Positions 1-11,700 of a DNA stretch of 64,000 nt are shown here, in pieces. Below the pieces are notes generated by a model, which was not told the DNA's origin, did not search any database, and saw only the letters and a program-made list of their open reading frames with translations. The stretch is from assembly GCA_963922205.1 (NCBI GenBank), contig CAWUHX010000012.1, positions 124,001 through 188,000 on the forward strand, written 5' to 3'. The stretch is from Romanomermis culicivorax (Eukaryota; Nematoda; Enoplea; Mermithida; Mermithidae). The translations under genes and the position numbers were made by a program. Numbering within the stretch: position 1 is the stretch's first letter; the number at the start of each line of letters is the position of its first letter.

Positions 1-2
1 GT

Positions 3-1889
3 GATCCGGCTACTACAACCCCAGCTCTGACATGCAAGATAGATACAGGAGATGCAAGACCTGTAGCAAAGAGATATTACAGAGCTTCAATTAATAGTCG
101 GCCAGGAGTAAGGCGACATATAAAGGAGATGTTGGATCAGGGAGTGATCGAGCCCTCGAAGTCACCGTGGGCTGCACCTCTGTTCCTGGTTGGAAAGAAA
201 GATGGAACTACGAGACCCATAGTTGATTTTAGAGGTATAAACGAAGTGACCAAGGATGATAAATATCCCATCCCGAGAATGGATGACTATTTAGATTGCC
301 TTGGAAGAGCGAAGTTTTATACGACTCTAGATTTGAAGTCGGGATATTGGCAGGTCCCGATGGAGGAGGAGAGCAAGGAGAAGACGGCTTTTATATGCCA
401 AGAGGGCTTGTTTCAGTTTAAAGTGATGCCGTTTGGATTGAAGAATGCACCTGCTGAATTCCAAAGGATGATGGAGAGAATCCTTGGGGATTTGGTATGG
501 AAAATTTGCCTAGTGTACATAGATGATATTATCATCTTCTCGAATACGTTGGAGGAACACTTAGAGAATTTGAAATTGGTGCTAGAAGCGTTGAGAAAGG
601 CGAAGTTGACTCTTAAGCCAGAGAAATGTGAATTTCTTCCCGAGAAGGTGCACTTTTTAGGGCACATCTTGGATGCGAACGGAATTTCTCCAGATCCTAA
701 GAAGGTCAAGGCGATAACGGAATTTCCATTCCCGGATTCTGTTAAGAAAATGCAAAGATTCCTAGGTATGCTACAATGGCGTAAGAAATTTATACCAGAC
801 CTAGCAGCACTAGCTGAACCCTTGTACAAATTAACGGGCAAGAAGGGAACATGGAATGTGACGGAGTTACATTACACAACTTTTGAGAAGCTCAAAGTAG
901 CATTGACCTCAGTACCTTTCTTAAGACATCCAATTTTAGATGGATCTGCGCGATTCATTCTTCAAACGGATGCCAGTGGAATTGCATTGGGAGCAGTGTT
1001 ATGTCAAGAGACTGACTCGGAACGTTGGGTGATAGCCTACAATAGTCGGATATTGCAGGCAGAAGAAAGGAAATGGTGCACCACCAAAAGGGAATGCTTA
1101 GCTGTGGTTTACGGCCTTAAAATTTATAAACATTATCTTTTGGGCCAAAAGGTCAGGATTCAAACTGACCACAAACCATTATTATCAATGAGGGTCAACA
1201 CACAGACTAATGACAAACTCAAGAGGTGGTACGCATTCATTTGCCAGTTCAATCACAAGTTGGAGTACGTGCCTGGCAGACAGAATGCCATGGCAGATTT
1301 TCTCTCCAGGAAGGAGGAGCCGGATGAACAGAAAGAGAAGTTGCCACCGAAATGGGAGCTTATCTTTCAGAAAGAAGAAGTGAAATCTCTTGCTGAAGAC
1401 GAAGTCCTTAACCAAAACCACAAAGTTTTAGTGAAACAACTTCGGGAACTCAGAGGAGATGAAGTGGATGAGGCTGTAGGAGTCTTCACTCCGGTGAAGA
1501 TGGCCACAGCTTCAGTGGCTTCAAAGTATGATGTTAGTGATGAAACTCGACTTAATATTTCTCCAGAATTTGATAATTATCGAACGCCTGAGAAATATGA
1601 AATTGAGGCGGTAGTCACTAGACAAATGGCAAAAAACTTGCAGCAGGAGGAAAAAGGACATCCTCCTGGGCAAGCAAAACCTGTAGAAAAGGTGAAGAGA
1701 ATTTTTGAACCGAAGGAGAAGGAGTTTGAAGAAGCCCCAGAAATTGAAGATGGTAGACCGAAAGGGCTTATCTCAAATGCCTTGATGTCAAAGTTGCAAG
1801 GAAAGGATAAAGATTTAAAAGTGATCTTCGAGTATTGTTTTGTGAGCGCAGGGGAGGTTCTTATAAGTAGTTCGAGTATTGTTTTGTGA
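3..1889 (+). CDS. Ty3/gypsy reverse transcriptase-RNase H, partial Pol
   Basis: The Pol polyprotein fragment is open from the window edge (frame begins at base 3; first internal Met at 129) and stops with TGA at 1887-1889, about 628 residues. Reverse transcriptase motifs appear in order: the LDQGVIEPSKSPWAAP entry region, the PFGLKNAP block, and the YIDD catalytic box at 516-527. RNase H follows, with TDAS at 966-977, TKRECLAVVYGL and NAMADFLSRK. In Ty3/gypsy elements this enzyme copies the genomic RNA into DNA in cytoplasmic particles. The last 180 or so residues are a charged linker; neither the HHCC zinc finger nor the DDE core of integrase follows, so the element is truncated or rearranged at its 3' side. 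The frame is otherwise free of stops, suggesting a fairly young copy. Protease and Gag would lie left of the window. It is a different element from the one at 58.9-64 kb. Confidence 0.95.
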   Translation, partial: DPATTTPALTCKIDTGDARPVAKRYYRASINSRPGVRRHIKEMLDQGVIEPSKSPWAAPLFLVGKKDGTTRPIVDFRGINEVTKDDKYPIPRMDDYLDCLGRAKFYTTLDLKSGYWQVPMEEESKEKTAFICQEGLFQFKVMPFGLKNAPAEFQRMMERILGDLVWKICLVYIDDIIIFSNTLEEHLENLKLVLEALRKAKLTLKPEKCEFLPEKVHFLGHILDANGISPDPKKVKAITEFPFPDSVKKMQRFLGMLQWRKKFIPDLAALAEPLYKLTGKKGTWNVTELHYTTFEKLKVALTSVPFLRHPILDGSARFILQTDASGIALGAVLCQETDSERWVIAYNSRILQAEERKWCTTKRECLAVVYGLKIYKHYLLGQKVRIQTDHKPLLSMRVNTQTNDKLKRWYAFICQFNHKLEYVPGRQNAMADFLSRKEEPDEQKEKLPPKWELIFQKEEVKSLAEDEVLNQNHKVLVKQLRELRGDEVDEAVGVFTPVKMATASVASKYDVSDETRLNISPEFDNYRTPEKYEIEAVVTRQMAKNLQQEEKGHPPGQAKPVEKVKRIFEPKEKEFEEAPEIEDGRPKGLISNALMSKLQGKDKDLKVIFEYCFVSAGEVLISSSSIVL

Positions 1890-1912
1890 GCGCAGGGGAG
1901 GTTCTTATAAGT
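1827..1912 (+). repeat. 42-bp direct duplication at the end of the RT frame
   Basis: A 42-base segment starting TTCGAGTATTG occurs twice, at 1827-1868 and 1871-1912, with two bases between. The second copy carries the stop codon of the Pol fragment. The junction marks where the element departs from normal Pol structure. Confidence 0.85.
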
Positions 1913-2384
1913 TTAGGATTGGAGACTTGGGTAGGATCTCCTGAGGTACGTGCCAAGGTGTTCTGCCTGAGGTTTGGTGAAAGTTCTGGCGAGTAGCTGG
2001 TGAAACGTCTGGGAGAGTTTTGTGTTTATTGTTGTTGTTAGCCTGTGGTCAGAACTGTTGCATAGTGTTGACCCCACAGTTGCCTAACAAAAGGGCATCC
2101 TGAGAAACAAATCCTAAAATTTCATTTACTCACCTCAACTTGAAATCATTTGTGCAAAGAATCTGAGCTTTTCCAATAGTTTTCAGTCAATTTTACACGC
2201 GTCTAGTTTTTTAATGATTGAGAATTCAGTTTTACAAACGGATATACTATTGTGCACCAGTGATTTTAATGGTCGAACAGCGACCACCCATGAAGGCTCT
2301 GGTTGCATAAATATCTGAATTATAGAGTACGCAATTTAAGTGGGTTATGAGTTTGTTATTCCATTCCAGACGTTCAAGTTGATT
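1913..2384. other. no gene seen; possible 3' remnant of the gypsy element
   Basis: From 1913 to about 2110 the sequence is richer in G and T than its surroundings and may be leftover retroelement DNA. After that it becomes ordinary AT-rich spacer. I see no open frame with family resemblance. Confidence 0.4.
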
Positions 2385-4110
2385 CGAAAAAGATTGAAAC
2401 TAGTTTATTAGAAAATGCCCCAATGGGGCAGAAAAAAGGAGAATATACTTGCTTCGACAGTTGCCATGGTAGAAAAAGAAGTGGACTAGATTTTTGAGAA
2501 CTTGGGTCAAAGTTGGAAAAATTTCACTTTCTTTATATTGGATTTTCATTCTTTCTCAAAAAAATTGTCTATGTCTGCGAAAAAGTATATTCTGCAGCAT
2601 CGTGCATTTTGTCCTTCCCCTGGCATCAACTACAATCAAATTTTTCTATAAGAGAATTATATGCGCATGATTTCAAATGTAAAGACATGGTAAACCAATA
2701 GCATCCTAACTCCCGACCAATTCAAAACTCCTGCCTCTCACACCAGCTGGAAAATAGTGTGGGAGGCATATTATAGTCATTTTCAGAAATATAAAGAAAC
2801 CTGGTGTGGTTGCACTAACCCAAGATTAGGATAATCTCAACATCGGGATTAAATTGACGATCCTGAGGTTGAGCTAATCCCAATGTTCAAATTATTCTCG
2901 TCCAATGCACAAACAATACTCACTTCAGGATTAACTAATACTGAGGTTTAAGTTCGAGTTTGGGAATTGCAGAAATTTTTATATTTATTTGCTTTAGAGA
3001 TAAGAAAATTATGCGAAAATGTTAGTGCAACCCGACAGCTTGAGCTGGATATAATCCTGGCATTGAGCTCGTTATAATCCTGATGGCATTCAATTTATAC
3101 CGGACTTGAGATCAAACTGATTCGCCTTTTTGTTCGAAATTACTTTGCGCTGGAGCTTAGACCCCTTTTGTGCAACTGGGCCTTGGTTACAGTCATTGGG
3201 CACTGATCTGCAAATGGGATTCAGCCGTGCCTTTATTAGGGTTGTCGCTATATTAGATATTAGGGTATTCTTCTCGACTCTACTGGCACTCCCATGGCAA
3301 CAAAACGACTTTTTTGAAAGCAGGACGGGAGTGACAGGGATGGGCGAAATTGCTTCCCATCTGGAAACCCGTAAAAAGCGCTCTTTCTGCAATTTCAGTT
3401 TAAATCGAAAAACTGTTAATGATGCTATTTTGTTGCATAGTTAAATAAAAGAGAATAAATTTGTTTACAGCTTGTAATCAATAGAACTTATGGAATGAAT
3501 TTTGTACGATATGTTATATAGTATATAAAATGAGTGAATGAAGCGTATCGGACACAATCGGTTTGGTTCTTAGAAGACTTTTTGTTGTAGCTTTTTTCTA
3601 AAAAAGCTGAGTGAGATTCTATGTGCCACTTTCCCACAGTTGATTTCTTTTGTTGACACCAAATACAGTAAAAAAGTTCAACACAGTTGGAAGCAAATAT
3701 GTGTGAGAGGGGACATGGGGGCACAAACTTCCACAAGGGTTTTGGAACTGGAAAATTTGTTATGCAAAAAATTTTTTGGTCAATTTTTTTTAAATTTTTT
3801 GTCTAAAAAACGCCATAAAACCAAGATCCACCTCTGTACCCTCCTAAAAATTTCAGGGATGCACATATTTGGTTGGAAAGAATGTTGATGCACTTAGCTG
3901 CAGAATATACTTTTTCGCAGACATAGACAATTTTTTTGAGAAAGAATGAAAATCCAATATAAAGGAAGTGACTTTTTTCCAACTTTGACCCAATTTCTCA
4001 AAAATCTAGTCCACTTCTTTTTCTACCATGGCAACTGTCGAAGCAAGTATATTCTCCTTTTTTCTGCCCCATCGGGGCATTTTCTAATAAACTAGTTCAC
4101 CTCTTTTTAG
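2385..4110. mobile_element. DNA transposon with ~220-bp terminal inverted repeats
   Basis: Bases 2385-2607 reappear as their reverse complement at 3888-4110, with only scattered differences. Shared landmarks are AACTAGTTTATTAGAA, TGCCATGGTAGAAAAAGAAG and GTCTATGTCTGCGAAAAAG. The element spans about 1.73 kb. No transposase is recognisable inside; the short frames around 3090-3440 overlap on both strands and look non-coding. A smaller inverted pair inside (GGTTGCACTAAC near 2806, its complement near 3030) suggests a second, nested MITE. A clear target-site duplication was not found, so the outer ends are approximate. Confidence 0.8.
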
Positions 4111-4289
4111 TGGGCCTCAACCATGCACGAAAACCTTCATAGAAGCACATGAAGTTTTAAATTTGGTCATCTTCACGTCAAAAAACAATAAAAAACCATC
4201 TTCAAGCTACGAATTCTCACTTCCGGCAAAAGTAAAAGATGTGTAAACTGCATAGTACTTAAAAAAACATTGTAAACAGACTGAAAAAT

Positions 4290-5285
4290 GACCACACCTA
4301 TTGAATTCCTCATGGTCTAGAATCCTTAAACCCAAAAAATCGCAGAAATACCTTTGTTTACACTCGATATGAATTAGTGTGTAAAGTGATCACATTCATT
4401 AAATTCTCAGTGATCGAAAACCCCTCGCAAAGAAATTTTTTGCGTAAAGTGATCGCATTCATTAAATTCCCAATGATCGAAAACCCCTTCCACAAAAAAA
4501 TTACGAAAATAGGCTTGGTTAAATCCAGAATAATTTTTTTGCGTAAAGTGACGCATCCATTGAATTCCCCACAGTCGAAAACCCCTTCCATAGAAAATCA
4601 CAAAAAAATGCTTGTTTACACCCCAGATAGATTTTCGTGTAAAATGACGTATCCATTGAATTTTCCGCAGTTGAAAACCCCTTCCACAAAAAATAACGAA
4701 AATACACTTGTTTACACCCGGAATGGTTTTATATGTAAGATGACCGCATTCATCAAATTCCCCATGGTCGAAAACCCCTTCCACTGAAAAATCTCGAAAA
4801 TACGCTTGTTTACTCACAGAATAATATTTTGTGTAAAGTGATCACATTCATGGAATTCATTGTGGTCGAAAATCCCCTCCACAAGAAAATTACGGCAATA
4901 CGCATGTTTACACCCTGGATAACTTTTTTGTTTAAAGTGAAGCATCTATTGAATTCCCCGCAGTCAAAAACCCCTTCCATAGAAAATCACAAAAATACGC
5001 TTGTTTACACCCGGGCTAGTTCTTTTATGTAAGATGATCACATTCACCAAATTCCCCATGGTCGAAAACCCCTTCCACTGAAAAATCACGAAAATACGTT
5101 TGTTTACTCACGGGATAATTTTTTGTGGTAAGTGACCACATCTATTGAATCCCCGCGGTCGAAAACTCCCTCCACTGAAAAATCGCGGAAATACGCTTGT
5201 TTACACCCGGGATAATATTTTGTGTAAAGTGACCGCGTCCATCAAATTCCCAATGGTCGAAAACCCTTGCAGCCCAAAAATCCCA
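4290..5285. repeat. 97-bp tandem repeat array, ~10 degenerate copies
   Basis: Each unit reads roughly GTGTAAAGTGAYCACATTCA, then TTGAATTCCCCATGGTCGAA, AACCCCTTCCAC and a segment ending CGCTTGTTTACACCC. Units begin near 4379, 4441, 4541, 4637, 4734, 4831, 4930, 5028, 5124 and 5221. Spacing is close to 97 bases except for a shortened second unit. GTGTAAA and TTTACAC inside the unit are mutually complementary. Similar-looking open frames on both strands here are produced by the repeat and are not genes. A reverse-orientation relative lies at 58.5-58.87 kb. Confidence 0.88.
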
Positions 5286-6038
5286 GTAAGGCTACAAGTT
5301 CAATTGAAACTGCAAAAAAATTAGTAGTGCATTATGCGGCAAAAAATTATTTCTTTGAACCCATAAGTATTATATAACAAAATTGGGGAATTAGGCGTTT
5401 TCCCGGACTTTGGTCAACCATATAATTGAATTGAGGCCATATTTCAAAGAAAAAAAAATTCGCATTTGAGATAACACCCCCAAGATGCTTAGGCCGAAGT
5501 ATGGAGGTTGGATATGGCACACCTATTGCTGGGCGTGGTGGAACTGGAGGGCCTTAAAAAGTGCGTTTTTTACCTGTTTTTGGGCCCCACCGAGCACCAC
5601 TTGCAGATAAAGACGAAATGACAAAAGGCACCCCATAGTTTGCCCCTATGCCCGATATTATGCAAAAAACCCGAAGGTTCTAGCTCTTACCGTTTTGGCT
5701 CTAGAGGGGGGGGACATGAAATTTGAGGGCCAAGTATATTATAGGTTGACGCTGTCGCGCCACCTATGATAGACTCACGAAACGTCGTAAAAATCTCTTG
5801 GAACTCCAGATTTAAAACATCAGAGACATCTACAGTCTGGTGAAACTAATGAATTACGAGATGCATACAGAAGTACAAGTTTCGCAAAATAAGTAAATGA
5901 ATTGTAAGCAGAATTCCCGGACGTCTTTCAAGTTGCTGTAAAAAATTCATGAATAAAATACAGTAGCAAGAGACGCGAAAATTCGACAACCGATTTTTTG
6001 CTTACTTTAATAATTATTTTAAAAAATACGACACTCAC
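5286..6038. other. no gene recognised
   Basis: A somewhat GC-richer patch with poly-G (5705-5712) lies at 5480-5780, surrounded by AT-rich spacer. On the minus strand this is where further exons of the RHG phosphatase gene would be expected; none could be identified. Confidence 0.4.
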
Positions 6039-7585
6039 CGAATCAACCTTCATCATATCGTACCACTCCGGGAATGCCTTGTCTATCGTTTCGCCGTGCC
6101 TGACGAAAAGAACCGTTCGGCCCGACTTCGTTTCGCCACTCGCCCCCATTTCGCCCATGGCTTCGTCGTGGGCCAAACTCGAACGAATGGAGTTAACGTG
6201 GGAGGCGCATTGGCGGGCGTACGAACGACACACGGGGCCGGACGACAAGTAGAAATCACGGGTTTTGACGGCATCGGGAATGTTGTAACGACGGCATGCG
6301 TTGGCGATGCCGATATTTATTTTGCCGTGTACCGTTTTCTTATGATCGACTTCATCATCCGGAGAATGAAAAATTCCACCGTCTTCCTATAATCCGAAAT
6401 ACAAGTCTTAATTTTTCGTCTTCTCACTGTATTTTCTTGTATTGAAAAGTTTTAATCATGTGGCTAAAGTGAGCTCACCAACAATGAATCTCTGCTTTGT
6501 TGCCAACTCTTATATGCTTGACCTACAGAGCAAAGAAACAGATTTCACTGTGAAATCTTCAGAGTGAAAAATTTTCATTTTCTTGACTGAAACCGCGCGT
6601 TACTGTTAAAATTAAACTATAGATTTACACCGATCTTAAAGTTTTAACACTGGATATTGTTACTTATCTGGCATACATGATTACTGTGAATCAGACTGAT
6701 TTTTGTGTCAACCAGTTAATTCATGAGGATCGTACAACAGTTTGATGTTGAGAAGCTATCAAGAAATTATACAGTTTCTCTTAAATTTTGTGTTTATCAT
6801 GACGACTTCAGTCCTCAAACCAAGCAGTTCTACATTTTTTAAATTTTACCCCAATTGATCCAACAAAGTATTTTGGCATTTTCGAACTATGAAACAACGT
6901 TATCAATTTTGAACATTTTCTTGAAGAAAGTTAAATTGAAAAAATCAGCGTAAGGTTATGTATCTGATGACAGATTAATTAGTTCTATTGTTGACTATGA
7001 TGAATTATAGGACCATAGAAGGTTTACACGTCATCTATTTTGCTGACAAACTTAATTTTACGTCCATGAAAACCATGGTCGAAAATGATTGATTAAATGA
7101 TTTTTGATTGATATGTGCTTGATTAAATGAGATTTTGAGATCACTGAACAGTTTTCAAACTAAAAGATAGGAAAATAATTGAATTCTAGATCAACATCTG
7201 AAAGGCACCTTACATCGGACTATACTCATGGTAACATGGCACAAATTGTAGTTAAATCAAAAATTGAGTTCGTCGAAAAAATGGTATAATGATATGAATT
7301 GGTAATCCGATTTTTGAGGCACCCTGCATAAGACCTTTTGTTTTTATAGATCTTTGCAAGAATTGAAACTGTTCCAAGTAAAAAATGATAAGAGATAAGG
7401 GTTTACACAACATCCATGAGTAATTGACATTAGTTTTCTTATGAAAAACTTAGAATAATAAGTTCGCTTACAATTTCCTTTTCAGTCGGGTCAGAATCAG
7501 TAAATGATATTCCGGACGATTCGCTGGACTTCGAATTTTTCTTCACGTTTTTCTTCGGGGATGGAACCGCCGTTCCTTTTTTCAT
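6039..7585 (-). CDS. histidine-phosphatase (RHG) family protein, first two coding exons
   Basis: Exon 1 is 7472-7585 (start codon 7583-7585, Lys/Ser-rich, 38 codons, donor ATT|GTAAGC). Exon 2 is 6039-6386 (116 codons, acceptor TATAG, donor TCG|GTGAGT). Both are in phase 0. The peptide ends with GRTVLFVRHGETIDKAFPEW, the RHG motif that opens the phosphoglycerate-mutase fold; its His becomes the phosphohistidine. The RHGE-x2-D-x2-F-x2-W spacing suggests the UBASH3/ecdysteroid-phosphatase-like branch, but this rests on one motif. Only the N-terminal tail and the first strand of the domain are present. The second catalytic His and most of the fold should follow to the left; I cannot find them before the repeats and the retroelement, so the gene either continues beyond the window through a long intron or is truncated. 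An acceptor (TTTTCCAG) lies 13 bases upstream of the start codon. Confidence 0.7.
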
Positions 7586-7598
7586 CTCTGGAGAGTAA

Positions 7599-8716
7599 CT
7601 GGAAAAAAAATAATGCAAACTGAATTTGATCGTGTTCTATAGTGTAAAGACAAATTTGTGTCACGAATTCGCAGATACATGAAAACCGAAAATATGCTAA
7701 CAATAGGTTCAAATTCAATATAACGGCTCAAAGAGATATTTCGGACAAAATAAGGTGTGTTTTTTGTTGAAATTCTCCAAAACTGAAAAAGTGCAAAAAT
7801 TAATGCTGTCACCGAAATCCTCTACACTATATTTTTAATGTAAAACTTTCCACTAAGCAAATTTTCAAAGGTTAATTGAATATGACTACCAATTTACAGT
7901 TCTTTGTGAGGTAGAAAAAGATTGTTGTGAAATATTACTTGCTTTTCAATTTTATTATTTGGGAGCATTTCAAGAAAAACTGAATGCAGTAAAGAAAATA
8001 GGTGTCTGACCAGTATTGTAGTCATCGATAACTTGATTTCCAATCATTAGAAAAAGTGGCGTTCCAAGTAAGGTTACTTTAGTAGATCTATTCCGATATT
8101 TCATTCGAAATATTTCCAAATTTAGGGAGTACTTAGCTTCGAATTTCTGAATTTTCCATGTAGCTTAGCGTGCTATGAGTCTGCTACATGTTATTTGAAT
8201 TTATTTTTGAAACAAATATTCCTATTTCCATTCCTATTACAGTATTCCTTGCAGTTTCAATTTTGAGAGCTTTGCCCGGAATGCGTAGCATTGGGAAGCT
8301 CCATCGAGGAAGATAATTCTTTTGGTACAGAAAACAAGAAAAAACAAAAAATTTAAAATTCTATAGTCTATTGATTTTAACATGACCCTCGGAAAGATGA
8401 ATAATGCGTAGAAATCGGTGAGCAGACAATGAACCTGCATCGTAGGCCGGAATCTTTTTTCTCGATTTTTCGTCCAACTGATACAGTCAACTCGAGAGAA
8501 AAATTTGCCCGTATACGCAGGGTGTTTTGCGTGAAGATCTTTCTGGGCGCCGAGGCTCATTTGGAAAAAAACTATAATGACCTACAGCAACGGAAATCTA
8601 CTTGCTAAATTGTGTGATCAATAATGAAGGTTCATATCTTTTGCTTGTCATTTTTCAGTCGGTTATTTTCCTACTGTCGTTACAAATGTAAGTTATCTCC
8701 CAAGTTGTGATAACAT
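7599..8716. other. spacer; one possible minus-strand exon near 8400-8565
   Basis: Between the F-box gene and the RHG phosphatase gene I see no firm gene. A minus-strand frame at 8237-8560 begins MSLGAQKDLHAKHPAYTGKF. It looks more protein-like than its surroundings over its first 55 or so residues, but matches no family I recognise and lacks clear exon boundaries. Confidence 0.25.
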
Positions 8717-8722
8717 TTTATT
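8717..8722 (-). terminator. polyadenylation signal of the F-box/LRR gene
   Basis: AATAAA on the minus strand, about 30 bases past the stop codon of the F-box gene, the usual distance for cleavage and polyadenylation. Confidence 0.6.
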
Positions 8723-8752
8723 TGCTACACGAATAAAAAAATACTGGCACTA

Positions 8753-11700
8753 TCAATTGAAAAGTAAAGCTTTGTAGTAGGGCGACAATAGAATCATATT
8801 CGTTTGATAATTGGTATTCGACCTAACAATCGACATACGATCGGCTCTTTCAAAATTTGATTTGATCATTTCAAAATATTGACCGTCGGTCAAAACTATC
8901 GACCTCATTTTTGTACATTTTAGCCTAAGACTGTCGATAAATTTAGTCGATTTGTCCGAAAACCGCAACGTCGATTGATCCCAACGGATTTCCAATCTTT
9001 CCAATTGCGGACAATTTTGAGCTATACAATCGATGAATTGATCGATGTGTACCTTAGCGGTTACTTTAGAACAGCAGTCTTCAGCTATGCCCATAACCAG
9101 AATCCTTCAATGCGAAAAAATATTGAATCACACACGTGATTTGAACCTATGAAAATCGAATTTTCCATAATTACTTTTATTACTTAAAAAATTTTAATAA
9201 GCTTGAAAGACACGTTATCCATGATCAGGCTGATTCCTGGTGAAATGATTCTGACCTTTTGATCCGTTTCTCCCAGTTAAACTACATTTTAAAACATTAG
9301 GTTCAAATTGGGTGAAAAAAATTTTTCTAAAAAGATTTGATCACTTTTGAAATGATTGCAATTACCGTGCCCTCCAACGAAAAAGTTTTCGAACCTAGTC
9401 TACTTGTACCTCTGGAACATTCGATTGTAGCTTGAATCAGAAATTTCCAATTGAAGTATATAAAAAATTTGACTCACTTTATATGCGAAAGTATAGGCAA
9501 ATTGGTCAACCAGAAATGTTCGACCAATTTATGGTGACCTCCTAAACCCAGTCCGATCATTTGGAAACCAAATCGATTGAGAAAATCGGTCAAAATCGGT
9601 TCGGACAACGAATCACATGTGTCTAGATCAAGAGCAGTTAAATTTGAACAAGCGTTCGAATTTATCCACGCTTCCATAACCTATGATGTATGGAATATAC
9701 GAAAGAGTTGCATTTCGAAAAAGTCACATTACTTGATCGTTGAAATTTTCCGAGTAACCAGCACACAATGTTCGCAGGAACGGCAGTCGAGTCAACATGA
9801 AAATCAGAGTATCTGCAGTCAAATCTGTAGCAGCGATGTTCAATTCTTGGAGCTGGCATTTGTCCCATTCGACGTTTTTCATGGCTTGGTTGTTCAAAGC
9901 TGTTAATCAAAAATTAAAAGTTACTAGCTACAATAAACAAAAGAAAAGAAAAGAAAAGAAAAGAAAAGAAAAGAAAAGAAAAGAAAAGAAAAGAAAAGAA
10001 AAGAAAGGAAAAGAAAAGAAAAGAAAAGAAAAGAAAAGAAAAGAAAAGAAAAGAAAAGAAAAGAAAAGAAAAGAAAAGAAAAGAAAAGAAAAGAAAAGAA
10101 AAGAAAAGAAAAGAAAAGAAAAGAAAAGAAAAGAAAAGAAAAGAAAAGAAAAGAAAAGAAAAGAAAAGAAAAGAAAAGAAAAGAAAAGAAAAGAAAAGAA
10201 AAGAAAAGAAAAGAAAAGAAAAGAAAAGAAAAGAAAAGAAAAGAAAAGAAAAGAAAAGAAAAGAAAAGAAAAGAAAAGAAAAGAAAAGAAAAGAAAAGAA
10301 AAGAAAAGAAAAGAAAAGAAAAGAAAAGAAAAGAAAAGAAAAGAAAAGAAAAGAAAAGAAAAGAAAAGAAAAGAAAAGAAAAGAAAAGAAAAGAAAAGAA
10401 AAGAAAAGAAAAGAAAAGAAAAGAAAAGAAAAGAAAAGAAAAGAAAAGAAAAGAAAAGAAAAGAAAAGAAAAAATGTTCCTTACGACAATGATCCATTAG
10501 CAGTGACCGCAGTTTCCTGCATCGGAGTAAAACTGTCTTCAAGCAACTACCTACGAATTTCATACAAAAGCAGACTGATAAGCATTCCAAATGAGCTGTA
10601 TTCGATGACAACGATTCCACGTGTTCGTCGGTTATAAACAGAACACCCCAAAAATTTACCACCCGCAAATTAGGTGTGTAAGACTTCAATTTTTGTATGG
10701 CTACCGTTTCGTAGACCTCTTCTTCCTCATCCTGTATCTTTTCGTAGGTTCCTGAAATGTTATTTAAGCCGTATGAATATTGAAAATAAGAACCCTTGGA
10801 ATGCAAACATTTCTTTAGAAACATAGAAACATAATTTGCCATCTCGAGCAGATTTTCAGGCGACAAATTTTTTGAAATTTGAAGTATTGAATTGAAAATG
10901 AAAGAAAATTTTTTGAATTTAGGAAATTTTCATGTTATTCCTAGAGGAAATGTGCTTGCTAAACCATTATCCTAGAATTTCTCGATCTATTATAATTTTT
11001 ATTCTTTCTTCATTGATTCAAAAAAATTTGCATTTCTGAAGAGATTAAAAAACGATATTTTTGTTTTGCGCTTCTCAATCCTAGGTAATGCACAGATTCC
11101 GATTTCCAGCATTCGAGTGATGATTTCGACTCCGATTCCTACCTTCAGGTGATTTATCTATAATCTGTTTTTCTTAACGTGCTTCTAAATAATGAATCCG
11201 GAAAGCAAGTACTATTTTGTATTTTCATCATTTTCTGCCGAGGCGTACGTCACGTGGGACTGAAAATTATTGACAAAACTCAACTGACACTCAGAAATTT
11301 TCGATTAAAAAAATTCTACAGTAAAAGGTTTACGTGGCAGATTTTCAAGTCACCGCATATTTCTGTCAATTTTCATTTTAGAAGCATTTTATAAAAAAAC
11401 AGACTACAGCTTATTTGCTCACCTATCAAATGTAGGATTTCTAACGAATTTATGAACGTATAAATTTTGCGCATAAATCCTTCCAAGAAAATATTCTCCG
11501 ATAAGCAAATGGTCAACGATTTCAGTCTGGCAGGAAATGATTGGAGATCGGCGAAATCGTGCAATTGCATAGCCGTCGAGAAATCTATATAAAAGCTCAT
11601 TCATCCTATAGGAAGCACATTGATTATGTGAAATTATTAAAAGTCATATAGTATTACCCAACGTAAAATGCTGTAAGTAAGAACACTTGGTTGCCAATTC

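Noticed and set aside
413..841. Antisense frame of 142 residues
   Set aside because: It lies wholly opposite the reverse transcriptase domain and shows no family features.
3090..3444. Overlapping frames of about 100 residues on both strands
   Set aside because: They lie inside the long-TIR element, mirror each other, and contain no transposase motif.
4357..4817. Repeated similar frames such as FVIFLWKGFS on the minus strand
   Set aside because: They are the 97-bp DNA repeat read in several frames on both strands, with no start context or domain.
4290..5285. CRISPR-like array
   Set aside because: The whole 97-bp unit repeats and degenerates gradually, with no short identical repeat separated by unique spacers. 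The DNA is eukaryotic.
9797..10866. Long Lys/Arg/Glu frame (plus) and long Phe/Ser/Leu frame (minus) at about 9.8-10.9 kb
   Set aside because: Both are translations of the AAAAG satellite. The real minus-strand coding part is only the 10485-10751 exon.
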